Shown: piece by piece, positions 1 through 8,122 of the stretch
Numbering within the stretch: position 1 is the first letter of the stretch
How the letters are laid out: every line of letters begins with the position of its first letter
Assembly (NCBI RefSeq): GCF_947305105.1
Contig: NZ_CAMZCS010000013.1
Span: 1 to 64,000, forward strand
From: an uncultured Fibrobacter sp.
Lineage (GTDB): Bacteria > Fibrobacterota > Fibrobacteria > Fibrobacterales > Fibrobacteraceae
DNA length: 64,000 nt
Direction of reading: 5' to 3'
Program-made: the position numbers and the translations under genes
The notes under the pieces: model-generated
Told to the model about the DNA's origin: nothing
Seen by the model: the letters and a program-made list of their open reading frames with translations, nothing else
Database searches by the model: none

Positions 1-97
1 TCCGAAGCAAGGCTTCTGAAGCAACAGCTGGATTAACTCCACTCCGAAGCAAGGCATCTACAGCAACCGCAGGATTTACGCCACTCCGAAGCAAAGG
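1..97 (-). repeat. 42-base coding repeats (14-residue units)
   Basis: Two full 42-base units (about 1-41 and 42-83) and the start of a third lie in the DUF4157 gene. Each begins on the plus strand with CTCCGAAGCAA and encodes SGVNPAVA followed by two variable residues and ALLR. The array probably continues beyond the window start. This looks like a short helical solenoid repeat, but the fold is unknown. Confidence 0.75.
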
Positions 98-2260
98 AAC
101 GACAAAAGCATCTAAAGGAACAAGCACCTTACGCACATCTACAGCATCTTTCTTTGCTTGTAAAAAAGCGCAAATTTCGTCAGCGTTCATCCCTATCCGC
201 TCCAAAAAATTTACATTTCCTTTTACAAACTCACTCTGAAATAAAACATTTATTGGAACTCCAAGAGCATACATAGCATCTGCAATTTCAATAGGATTAG
301 CAACCATAGCACCCATAGCACCCAATTTTTTTACAGCGCTCAAAACATTATCTAAAGAGCAAGCATAATTATCGACCACAGGTTGCTCTTCACTAACCGC
401 AGGTTGTGGCTGCAAAGATTTTTCATAATCTTCACAAGCATTTTTCAACAATTTTTCGCGAGCCTCTACTGCTTTGTCATTTCCTCTAATCTTCCAATTT
501 TTAAAAGCAGTTTGATGACAACTCCAAATTGCATCGACAAAAGCCTTATAAGAAAGGTTTGATTCATCAGGAATCGCAACTTTTTCGAAATATTTTTTTA
601 CGGGTTTCGATACAGAATGGAGACTTGTAAACATATGAGGTATTTTTTCAAAAGCCCAATAAGATTCTTGATCCTGCTTACCATTTGTTTCTTTTACATT
701 TTCTATCATTTTTTTTAAATTCTCTAAAGCCGTTCCATGAGCTCCATTATTCATATACGCAATCGGTTCGGGAATGTACCCATTTTGGGGCCCATCAGTA
801 TATCCAGTTCCCCCAGAAGTCAAATTCCAAAAAACCGTTCTCCAATTTTTCTCATATAAATTCAATATTTTGAAAAATTGAGGAAGAGACTCCCATGGTT
901 TATTTGGTCTCCAATTGTAAATTCCCGACAAAACACAAGGGCCTTGACGACAAAAATCAATATAATATTTCCTTTTCTCTTTATCTGTTAGGCTTTTATT
1001 TATCTCATCTATAGAAGTGTCATCTCTCGCATCACTATCAATCCAACGATATAGATGAGCTCCAGAATTTTGAGACTCTTCCATAAGCATCGCTCTTGCT
1101 TCATAAAACGGGAAAGTGTACGATTGCGCCTCAGGATAATAGCCATCACTAATAGCAGAGCCATGATCAATAGTATTTACAATTATTTTTTCTTCCATCC
1201 AATTTGGGTCTATAACAACTTGTTTATCACCCAGTTTTGTAAATTTTTTTTTCATAGCATCCAGTTCTGTGGCAGACATTTTGTTAGGTTCCTTTTGGGG
1301 GACACCCTGCTTTGAAGCATCCGATTTTGAAGCACTCGTTTTTCTATCTCCCAATCCAACTAAATCATACATAAAAGGAATTATGGTTATAGAATGATAT
1401 GGAAGTTTATAAGTCTCTATTTTCGACTTTACATTACGTACATAATTCTGAACTTCGTTTTCTGGCTCTCCAAGTTCTTTGTGGGAAACTTTTTTTTCAT
1501 CCTTATTATAATGATATCGACAAGCATTTACTCCCATATATACGGAAGCCTGTCCCTTATATTTCCTAATTTCTCTGTTGTACAAATCACCCAACTCCGA
1601 AACTCTATCCCCCCCCCCCAAACATTCAAAAGCAATATGAGGCAAAAATTTATTAGCCATCATTCTATTTGGCAACACCTCCTTTGATCCCGTTAAATAA
1701 ATATGCTTATATTCGGATACACATTGAACTGCATTATTTGAGGAGTTTATACATTTTAAAGAAAATAGTCCATTTTTTCCATTTTCCATTTCTTTGCACT
1801 GCACAGCCTTCTCCCCCATGACATCTGCTTCATGCTCCAGCCCTGCATTGTCATTCACCGGCATGCCGTTGATATTTGTAGTTGGCGAAACCCTTCCTGC
1901 CATTTGCTGAGCGACGTGCCATGCTTCATGCGGGAGGTGCTTTTCTTGTCCGGGGGCAACATGTATGTCTGTTCCTTGCGTGTATGCGAGCGCTTGCACG
2001 GTAGCGGGTTTTGAACTGTTGTAATGCACACGCACGTCGTCCATGGAGAAACCGGAGAGGCTCTCAATACCAGACTTTAAATTGTCCGGCATCCCTGTGT
2101 TGTTCGGTCTCGGGGCTTCTTCACGCTGGGCGGCGTTGTTTGCCATATCGGCTTTACGCTGGAGGGCTTCGCTTTGCGAAGATGCGTCAAGAACAGAGGA
2201 TGCTGTGTTCTTTGATGCTTTTTGTATCGGTTCAATTTTTTTAGAATAATTTTGTTGCAT
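1..2260 (-). CDS. DUF4157 metallopeptidase-like eCIS cargo candidate (partial)
   Basis: This reading frame starts at the ATG ending at 2260 and stays open to the window edge, giving at least 753 codons; its 3' end is outside. Residues about 18-44 hold a leader (VLDASSQ, LQRKADM, AAQRE) also found in the two genes upstream. A DUF4157 domain follows, with HEAWH at residues 111-115 and GLEHEAD at about 140-146, which fits a zinc peptidase with a third Glu ligand. DUF4157 proteins are common eCIS-associated cargo or toxin carriers. Residues about 170 onward are AT-rich and I do not recognise them; the visible C-terminal end has 14-residue SGVNPAVAxxALLR repeats. An in-frame run of 11 G lies at codons 214-218 (plus 1609-1619). 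It begins 11 bases after the previous stop, so it is the last visible gene of the operon. Function as an injected effector is inference. Confidence 0.8.
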   Translation of the reverse strand, partial: MQQNYSKKIEPIQKASKNTASSVLDASSQSEALQRKADMANNAAQREEAPRPNNTGMPDNLKSGIESLSGFSMDDVRVHYNSSKPATVQALAYTQGTDIHVAPGQEKHLPHEAWHVAQQMAGRVSPTTNINGMPVNDNAGLEHEADVMGEKAVQCKEMENGKNGLFSLKCINSSNNAVQCVSEYKHIYLTGSKEVLPNRMMANKFLPHIAFECLGGGDRVSELGDLYNREIRKYKGQASVYMGVNACRYHYNKDEKKVSHKELGEPENEVQNYVRNVKSKIETYKLPYHSITIIPFMYDLVGLGDRKTSASKSDASKQGVPQKEPNKMSATELDAMKKKFTKLGDKQVVIDPNWMEEKIIVNTIDHGSAISDGYYPEAQSYTFPFYEARAMLMEESQNSGAHLYRWIDSDARDDTSIDEINKSLTDKEKRKYYIDFCRQGPCVLSGIYNWRPNKPWESLPQFFKILNLYEKNWRTVFWNLTSGGTGYTDGPQNGYIPEPIAYMNNGAHGTALENLKKMIENVKETNGKQDQESYWAFEKIPHMFTSLHSVSKPVKKYFEKVAIPDESNLSYKAFVDAIWSCHQTAFKNWKIRGNDKAVEAREKLLKNACEDYEKSLQPQPAVSEEQPVVDNYACSLDNVLSAVKKLGAMGAMVANPIEIADAMYALGVPINVLFQSEFVKGNVNFLERIGMNADEICAFLQAKKDAVDVRKVLVPLDAFVVPLLRSGVNPAVAVDALLRSGVNPAVASEALLR
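1609..1619 (-). repeat. Homopolymer G(11) tract in coding sequence
   Basis: Eleven consecutive C on the plus strand (G on the coding strand) encode the end of Leu214, Gly215-217 and the first base of Asp218. With 11 G the frame is open on both sides; I checked the frame codon by codon from 1620 down to base 1. With 12 G the next codons become GGA TAG and translation stops at once. Such tracts are typical of slipped-strand phase variation, but they are also prone to sequencing error. Confidence 0.8.
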
Positions 2261-2271
2261 TGTCAAATCCT

Positions 2272-3183
2272 CTAATAAAATGAACGGGCCCTAAATGGAT
2301 ACATCATGGATGTTGCTTGTTGTTTTGTTATAGCTTCTAGTTCACATATTCTGCCGTGAATCCTTCTTACTTGGTAACATCCTGCTGGCATGTTGTACAA
2401 GTCCTCATAGGAGTATGTGTTCCAGTATTTGTTGGGGGTATTAAGAATATGGAACCGGAATCGATGCCCCAGGTTTTGAATTGCGGAGTCGATGTCGCTA
2501 GAATGCCTTTCTCGAGTTAATATGATGTTGACTCTTGCGGTAAATAATCTTTGTGGCGAGAAAAACGGATGGTAGAATCGCTCTTGCCTTGCGCGGCCTA
2601 ATGAATGAAAGGCGACGTCGTTGTTGCTTGGCAAAAAATCATTTTGATCTTGGTATTGTCCTTCGTCTGGGCTTGGGCCGGGGTTCTGCATAATCAAATC
2701 GCACCTTGTAATGTTTGTGTTATTGGTGAATCGCTGGTATAGTAACCCAGCGATGACTGTACCCCTGCTGAATCCTGTGATGGTTAAATGTATTTTTCCT
2801 AATGCTCTTATTCGCCTGTTGAGCAATAGGGTCGCCGCGTTGACTATGGCATTTATGCTTGGCGAGGCGCTTGATGCTCCGCCCATTGCCGATGCTCCCG
2901 AAAATGTGTACTCTTCTGTCGAATTGCCTGCATTGCTGGGGCCGTTACCTTGGTTTCCCCATGTTTGTTGGGGGCTGCCCTCTTTAAAATTGATTTTTAT
3001 AGTATGTACTGGTTCTGCGGGCTTTAATTGCGTTAACGCCTTTGTCTGAGCGGTGTTGTTTATTAAGTCCGCTTTGCGCTGCAGGCTTACGTTTTGCGAG
3101 GAATCGTCAAGAATGGAGGCTGCTTCGGGGGCGGCCTTTTGCTGCGCGGGAGCTTGTTGTTGAGCGTACTGCTGTGCAGGCAT
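2272..3183 (-). CDS. Putative eCIS cargo with GFSRG alpha/beta-hydrolase motif
   Basis: 303 residues. The Gln/Ala-rich start leads into the shared leader at residues 21-46 (ASILDDSSQ, SLQRKADL, TAQ), the same motif as in the neighbours on both sides. At residues 137-141 there is a GFSRG nucleophile elbow (Ser139) preceded by a hydrophobic strand, IHLTIT. GFSRG is typical of DUF2235/Tle1-type alpha/beta hydrolases, which include phospholipase effectors of type VI secretion. Acid and His partners cannot be assigned from the sequence alone. The start has a good ribosome site (AGGAAAAA before ATG). It lies 45 bases after the 74-residue gene and 11 bases before the DUF4157 gene. The effector role and substrate are inference; only the leader, the motif and the gene order are seen. 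Confidence 0.6.
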   Translation of the reverse strand: MPAQQYAQQQAPAQQKAAPEAASILDDSSQNVSLQRKADLINNTAQTKALTQLKPAEPVHTIKINFKEGSPQQTWGNQGNGPSNAGNSTEEYTFSGASAMGGASSASPSINAIVNAATLLLNRRIRALGKIHLTITGFSRGTVIAGLLYQRFTNNTNITRCDLIMQNPGPSPDEGQYQDQNDFLPSNNDVAFHSLGRARQERFYHPFFSPQRLFTARVNIILTRERHSSDIDSAIQNLGHRFRFHILNTPNKYWNTYSYEDLYNMPAGCYQVRRIHGRICELEAITKQQATSMMYPFRARSFY

Positions 3184-3228
3184 TTTTTCCTCGGCGTTTG
3201 GGTTTAAGTCTCTTTGGCGGGTTTGCTT

Positions 3229-3453
3229 TTAGGCGAGTTCTTCTTCCTCTTCGGGGAGGGCTTCGCGCTGGATAGACTTGCCCTGCACGGGTTCTTCCTC
3301 ATCTTCGAGGGAGATGCGCTGGAGTGCTCCGTCAGCGAGGTCGGCTTTGCGCTGGAGGCTTGCGCCCTGGGCGGAATCGTCCATGATGCTTGCGGCGTTG
3401 TTGTTGGCCACTCGCTGGAGGGTGTCGTTTTTTTGCGTGTAAGTAGCGTTCAT
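3229..3453 (-). CDS. Small leader-only protein of the eCIS cargo group
   Basis: 74 residues. It consists almost entirely of the leader motif shared with the next two genes: ASIMDDSAQ, SLQRKADL and ALQRIS at residues about 21-48. The motif LQR/IQR occurs four times (TLQR, SLQR, ALQR, SIQR). The C-terminus is strongly acidic (EEEEELA). There is no predicted enzyme domain and no membrane segment. A strong ribosome site (AGGAG) precedes the ATG, and the gene lies 9 bases after the membrane protein gene. It could be a remnant of a cargo gene, a loading adaptor, an antitoxin-like partner, or a spacer peptide that fills the tube. The sequence does not decide between these. Confidence 0.6.
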   Translation of the reverse strand: MNATYTQKNDTLQRVANNNAASIMDDSAQGASLQRKADLADGALQRISLEDEEEPVQGKSIQREALPEEEEELA

Positions 3454-3462
3454 TTTTTTCTC

Positions 3463-5718
3463 CTATTTGATGTTCCTTTTGGGTAAATCGGTGCTTTGGT
3501 ACACTTTCAATAGCGAAACTGCGATTACGGAAAGTAAGAGTATGACGATGGGCAAAAACCGGATGGCGCTTGAGAGTGTTGCGGTTACTGGGTCGAAGAA
3601 CATGAGAATGGTCGTGGTCAGTGCTGGTGGCAGAATCACAACACCCACGAACAGGGCGAGGTGCTTGTCGAAAAAGGCACTCGCGGTGCAAGAGATAAAA
3701 TAAGCGAGCAGCAGCATGATGACAATGGCGTACACCAGTGTATTCAGCAGCCGGAATATCCAACGGTACATGCAAAAGAACGGGACTGCTTCTCGAACTT
3801 GCGAATTGAAGGTGATGTCAATGTCATCTTTTTTATAGAACTTGTTTATGCAAGTCCCGATGTTGCCAGAGCTGCCGCATAGATTGGCGGCATCCATGTC
3901 TGTAAAGAAAGGGGCGATTCCCATTCCGTAGTATGTGTCGTTGTAGTAAGAGATGTCGTCGCTCAGTTGGTCCCATTGAATTCTATTTAACCAGATTACG
4001 GGGGCGAGCGCTTTCCGGACAATATGACGGTCATCTCCTTTGAGACGTAGGCTTAAATCGTTATGGAGTAGTCGGTTGCTGCGAGAAAAGGGCTCTTCGT
4101 TTATCACTAATAGCCGGTTTGATAGACTATCAATGATTTCTTCTATTGGTGGCTTCACCCCGTTTACGCTTTCGGGCTCGGTGATGATTTTACGGAAGTT
4201 TTTATAGGTGTAAATTCCTCTGGAAATGTCGGTTGTGATGGAATCGTTGCGAAAACTATAAATGTCTTTGGAGAGTTCTATACGGTCTGCCATCATGTTC
4301 AATTGTGCGTCGAGATTTTTTGCACGCATCCTCTTATGCAGATTTTTGAAAAATTCGTTGAAGATTGCCGTTGATGCCGAATCGGTGGGATAGTTCTTGA
4401 AATAGAGGGTGACGCCGTCACCGCGGAATCCGTTGTCGTCGCCGGAGAAACTCAGGTGGTTCACGATGCGCTGGAATAAGGAATTATTTTTTTCGCTCAC
4501 CAATGAGTCGATTTCATTGGAGAGGGTGCTGAAGAATGTTGCAAGTTGTTCAGGGGTCTTGTATGTTGACCAGTTGGATTTCGTTACAATCCAATCCATT
4601 TTGACATAATGCCTGTGTGCCGTGGCCACGAAATTGGAAAAACCTTTTTTGTTTAGGTAGGCGAGCGCGGGCATGCCCGAGGGCATGTGGAGTAGCCCTT
4701 CTGCGTCGGCGTATAAACTGAAAAAAGAAATCCGGGTTAATGCGCTGAAATCAATCCACTTGGTGGTATCTCCGGCTAGCCAGTAGGGGTATATGCCGAT
4801 AACTTCTCCGTTAAGTTGATCTTGGAGGCTGCATCCGCAACCATTGTCATTCCATACAATTGGCTTGCTGTCGTCAAATGCGATTTCGATTTGCATCGCC
4901 TTGTTTACAGAACGTTCCTGCATCTTCATATAGAGGGTATCGAGTAGTGTGAATGCTCGGTACCATCGTTCGTCGCTGCAACTGTGCCCTTGATACCATT
5001 TTAAGATTTTGATGCGCTCGTCGGGTGTTAGTTTGCGTGGTTCGTTTCTTTTTGCGCCAGATTTGCCGGCCTTGTTCTGTTGCTCCTGTTCCTGCATTGG
5101 AAGCTTTTGCTTGATGAGATCGTAAAAAGCATCAATTTCTTTATTGCCCCAAACGACGGAATCAAATAAATCAATAGCATTTGCGGTGTCTATGCAAATT
5201 CCAAGGGAGAGCGCCAAAAGTGATACTGCATAGTGGCGAGCGGGTAGAGAATCGATGAACCGAATGCCTTGCAAACTTGTTAGTAAATTGAGTGTTGGCG
5301 TAGAAAATGAATCGTCATTGATGTCTTGGACTATTTTTTGTTTGAGTTTGCTCATCCCAATTGAGTCAATCCAAATTTTCTCAATTAGCGAATCTCCCCA
5401 AACTGAAGATCTCTTCATTTCGATGACGGCCGCATCGCCGGAAATAAAGTTGTTGATTGTTCTTGAGAACTGCGGATAATCATGGATGTCGTTTGCAACC
5501 AAAGCGAGTAGTTCTTCACGGGTGTTGCTTCTCCAGTCAATGTATTTGTTGAGGATTTCAAAGATTTCCGTGGTGTCGTTCTTTTTGCTTTCTTCTACGT
5601 ATTTTACAATGTTATCGGCAGTGACCTCGTAAGTACAGAGCTCACATATTTCCGCATGAGCGGCGACAGCAAATACGACGGCTAAACTACGCACAAGATT
5701 TCGGATAATGCGCATCAT
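3463..5718 (-). CDS. Membrane protein with GH18-like domain, eCIS operon
   Basis: 751 residues. A signal peptide or N-terminal anchor occupies residues 1-22. The region to about 300 is helical with Cys pairs. Residues about 303-470 resemble a glycoside hydrolase 18 barrel: VIGIYPYWLAGD resembles the first strand, ISFFSLYAD the second, and GDGVTLYF lies where GH18 enzymes have DGxDxDxE. The catalytic Glu is missing there, so the domain is probably not a chitinase. Three hydrophobic segments at about 658-675, 689-707 and 718-737 form a C-terminal membrane anchor. The start codon overlaps the ATPase stop by 4 bases (ATGA), so it is co-translated with the eCIS genes. Possible roles are holding the particle at the membrane, release, or sugar binding. 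I do not know a named family for the whole protein. Confidence 0.55.
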   Translation of the reverse strand: MMRIIRNLVRSLAVVFAVAAHAEICELCTYEVTADNIVKYVEESKKNDTTEIFEILNKYIDWRSNTREELLALVANDIHDYPQFSRTINNFISGDAAVIEMKRSSVWGDSLIEKIWIDSIGMSKLKQKIVQDINDDSFSTPTLNLLTSLQGIRFIDSLPARHYAVSLLALSLGICIDTANAIDLFDSVVWGNKEIDAFYDLIKQKLPMQEQEQQNKAGKSGAKRNEPRKLTPDERIKILKWYQGHSCSDERWYRAFTLLDTLYMKMQERSVNKAMQIEIAFDDSKPIVWNDNGCGCSLQDQLNGEVIGIYPYWLAGDTTKWIDFSALTRISFFSLYADAEGLLHMPSGMPALAYLNKKGFSNFVATAHRHYVKMDWIVTKSNWSTYKTPEQLATFFSTLSNEIDSLVSEKNNSLFQRIVNHLSFSGDDNGFRGDGVTLYFKNYPTDSASTAIFNEFFKNLHKRMRAKNLDAQLNMMADRIELSKDIYSFRNDSITTDISRGIYTYKNFRKIITEPESVNGVKPPIEEIIDSLSNRLLVINEEPFSRSNRLLHNDLSLRLKGDDRHIVRKALAPVIWLNRIQWDQLSDDISYYNDTYYGMGIAPFFTDMDAANLCGSSGNIGTCINKFYKKDDIDITFNSQVREAVPFFCMYRWIFRLLNTLVYAIVIMLLLAYFISCTASAFFDKHLALFVGVVILPPALTTTILMFFDPVTATLSSAIRFLPIVILLLSVIAVSLLKVYQSTDLPKRNIK

Positions 5719-7049
5719 AATGCTTTTCCTTCTTTTTGAAGTTCTTTGGATATACCTTGTATCAAATCTAGTCTGGTTATCTTTTTTCGTTTGTCTATAA
5801 TTGCGGACAGTGCTGCGTAGCGTGCGACGTTGGTGAGCGCACCACCGGCCAGTTCGTATTTTTCTGCGAAATATTCAAAATTCTCTTCGCGATTTTCTAC
5901 GTCGGTCTTTTCGAAGATGTTTTTCCACAAAATAAGGCGTTCTTCTGGCTCGGGCATGGGGAAATAGACCGCACTCTGGAAGCGGCGTGAAAAGGCTTCG
6001 TCGATATTTGACTTGAGGTTACTTGCCAAGATGACGATGCCCGGGAAATCTTCTACGCGTTGCAACAGGTAAGAGATTTCTTGGTTGGCGGCACGGTCGT
6101 TGGAATTGCTGGTTTGCGTCCTTGCGCCAAAGAGGGAATCGGCCTCGTCAAAGAAGAGTATCCAGTTACGGCTTTCGGCCTGGTCAAAAATGCCGGAGAG
6201 GTTTTTCTCGGTCTCGCCGATGTATTTGGAAATTACCTGCGAAAGGTCTACGCGGTAAACGTCCATGTTCATTTTTTTGCCGATGAGAGTCGCTGTCAAT
6301 GTCTTGCCTGTGCCGGGCGGGCCATAAAAGAGGACGCGGTAACCGCTCTTGAGGTTTTTGCGCAACCCGAACCCGTCCAGAACTTCTTCGGAGTGGCCAA
6401 TCCAGGTAACGAGCTGGTCGATTTCTTGCCTTGTTGTTTCGGCAAGGACAAGGTCTTCCCATTCTAAACGGGAGGTGATGAGCTTTGCCGGAAAGTGCAT
6501 GCTGTAATCGGGCTTGTTTTGCACGCCGGTAGTGAAGTATTCCAAGTATTCCGAAGAAATGCGGAGTGCCGCAGAATTTTTGGGCTCGCCAGGTTCGCCG
6601 TATTCAAGTTGTAGGATCCGCTTCAAGACGAGTTTATGGTCGCTGTCGAAAATCCGCATGGCCTCCATGCGGCGCGAAAGGTCGTTGCCGGCGAGCAAGA
6701 AGAGCGCTGTTTCGCAGGTGGGCAAAAATCCTGAGTGGCTTTTCCCGTGCCACCCGCCGAATTCCGTGTAAGGCCTGCCGAGCAGTTTGTTGTTCAAGAA
6801 GAACGAATCGAGCGCTTGTGGGCAAAGGTGCGGGAGCAGTGCGAGCGTGAGCACTAGCCGCTCGTCAAAACCGAGCTGCATTTCGGTGACGATTTTCCCG
6901 TAGGGCGATTTTGAGGTGAGTTCTGGAGGTGTGCACTGCTGTATATCCAGCATTTTGCGTTCATCGTTGTCGGCGCAAAAATACTGCTCAAAACGCAGGT
7001 CTATGACCTCGCGGCACCAGTCGATTTCGTTCTTGAGCGATTCTTCCAT
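5715..7049 (-). CDS. AAA+ ATPase of the eCIS (Afp15-like)
   Basis: 444 residues from the ATG at 7049, chosen because AGGTGA lies just upstream and because a longer start would run into the tape-measure gene. The C-terminal half is a classical AAA domain: Walker A GPPGTGKT, Walker B ILFFDEAD, a sensor-like Asn in ILASNLKSN and an Arg pair in FSRRFQS. The N-terminal half (about 220 residues) is typical of Afp15/Pvc15 ATPases, which are required for assembly of Afp/PVC particles, possibly by handling cargo or tape measure. It follows the tape-measure gene with an 8-base gap and overlaps the membrane protein gene by 4 bases. Confidence 0.9.
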   Translation of the reverse strand: MEESLKNEIDWCREVIDLRFEQYFCADNDERKMLDIQQCTPPELTSKSPYGKIVTEMQLGFDERLVLTLALLPHLCPQALDSFFLNNKLLGRPYTEFGGWHGKSHSGFLPTCETALFLLAGNDLSRRMEAMRIFDSDHKLVLKRILQLEYGEPGEPKNSAALRISSEYLEYFTTGVQNKPDYSMHFPAKLITSRLEWEDLVLAETTRQEIDQLVTWIGHSEEVLDGFGLRKNLKSGYRVLFYGPPGTGKTLTATLIGKKMNMDVYRVDLSQVISKYIGETEKNLSGIFDQAESRNWILFFDEADSLFGARTQTSNSNDRAANQEISYLLQRVEDFPGIVILASNLKSNIDEAFSRRFQSAVYFPMPEPEERLILWKNIFEKTDVENREENFEYFAEKYELAGGALTNVARYAALSAIIDKRKKITRLDLIQGISKELQKEGKAL

Positions 7050-7057
7050 TTTCACCT

Positions 7058-8122
7058 CTAGCGCCACTTCACATGCAAGGGAGTCTTCATCCAGGATAGT
7101 TTTACGGTAGAGTATCCCCACGGCAGCTTGTCGAGCAGCATGTCGTATGTGGAACTTTCAACCGAGAGTTCTTGCCCTTCTTCGCCATTTTCCAAGATTC
7201 CCCGGCGAATCAGGAAAGAGGCTCGCAAGCCGTCGGCAGATGTGTGCCCAAGAGCGCCCCAGTTCGCGATAACCCCTTGGAGCAGGCTGTCTGCCAGTGC
7301 CTTCAGTTCGTCTGAAATCGGGGGCAGTTCCGTGAGCTTTTCTCCGGCATCGAATCCGCAGATTAGTTGTGCTATCGACTTTTCGGCCTTGGGCGGTTCG
7401 TAGCTACCGCAAACCGTGTAGTTCAGGAGCGCAACGGCCATTTTTTTGCTCCCGTCGTCGATGAATTTGCCTGCTTTTATGCACCCTGCCTTTTCGAGGA
7501 GCATCGGTATGTACGGAGTGAGCAGCACGATGCCGCTGTCCCCTGCGTGCGGCTGGCGCGGCGCAGGAGCGGTCGGTTTCTTTTGCCCGAGCGATTTCAA
7601 TTTTTCAAAAACGCTACATGCGATTTGCCGGATGTCGAGCCCCGGATTTTGTGCTTGGACTCGTTTCAAGATGACTTCGGCAACGCGCAATGGGTCAAAT
7701 TTTTCGTCGGCATGTTCCAGGCACCATTCGGCGATGCAGTTGTTGATGAGCTTTTCGAGCATCGTTGATTTTTCAAGAGTAAGGCGCTGGCCGCAGGAAT
7801 CTTGCAAGATTTTTGCGACAGGGATACACTGCCTTTTGAGCAGGTCCATTTTGACTTGCTTCTTGAATTCTTCGGGCAATTTCTGGAGAATGTGGCCGAG
7901 CGGGTCTTGTGCAGAGATTGTCCCAAGGTCTATAGAAAGTTTGTCTAAAATTATATCTTCGCCTTCGGGGGCAAGCGAATCGAGGATGCTGTCCAGAGTT
8001 TCCATCAAGCCGTTTCGTGCGAAATCGTAAAGACGGCTCTCGATGTCGTTCGCCTGTTCGGGGTTGGCGCAGGTCAGGTCCAGAGTCATGTCGCCGATGC
8101 GGTTACATTCAATCATAGCCAT
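7058..8122 (-). CDS. Contractile injection system tape-measure protein (Afp14-like)
   Basis: 354 residues. The start resembles the CIS tape-measure family: an early block with ESRLYDFARNGL, then the paired motif ILDKLSIDLGTI that is typical of these proteins. The middle is mostly helical. The C-terminal part has TPYIPMLLEKAG, another conserved feature of the family. The tape measure sets particle length in Afp-like systems. At 354 residues it is short compared with many family members, which fits a short particle, but I cannot calculate a length. The gene overlaps the Afp12-like gene by 10 bases and precedes the ATPase gene, as in other eCIS loci. Confidence 0.75.
   Translation of the reverse strand: MAMIECNRIGDMTLDLTCANPEQANDIESRLYDFARNGLMETLDSILDSLAPEGEDIILDKLSIDLGTISAQDPLGHILQKLPEEFKKQVKMDLLKRQCIPVAKILQDSCGQRLTLEKSTMLEKLINNCIAEWCLEHADEKFDPLRVAEVILKRVQAQNPGLDIRQIACSVFEKLKSLGQKKPTAPAPRQPHAGDSGIVLLTPYIPMLLEKAGCIKAGKFIDDGSKKMAVALLNYTVCGSYEPPKAEKSIAQLICGFDAGEKLTELPPISDELKALADSLLQGVIANWGALGHTSADGLRASFLIRRGILENGEEGQELSVESSTYDMLLDKLPWGYSTVKLSWMKTPLHVKWR

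Noticed and set aside
1-97. CRISPR array at the window start
   Set aside because: The repeats are contiguous 42-base units without spacers and are read in frame as 14-residue protein repeats.
685-1687. Short plus-strand frames in the AT-rich start of the window
   Set aside because: The minus-strand DUF4157 frame is open through the whole stretch and matches a family; the plus-strand frames are short and without signals.
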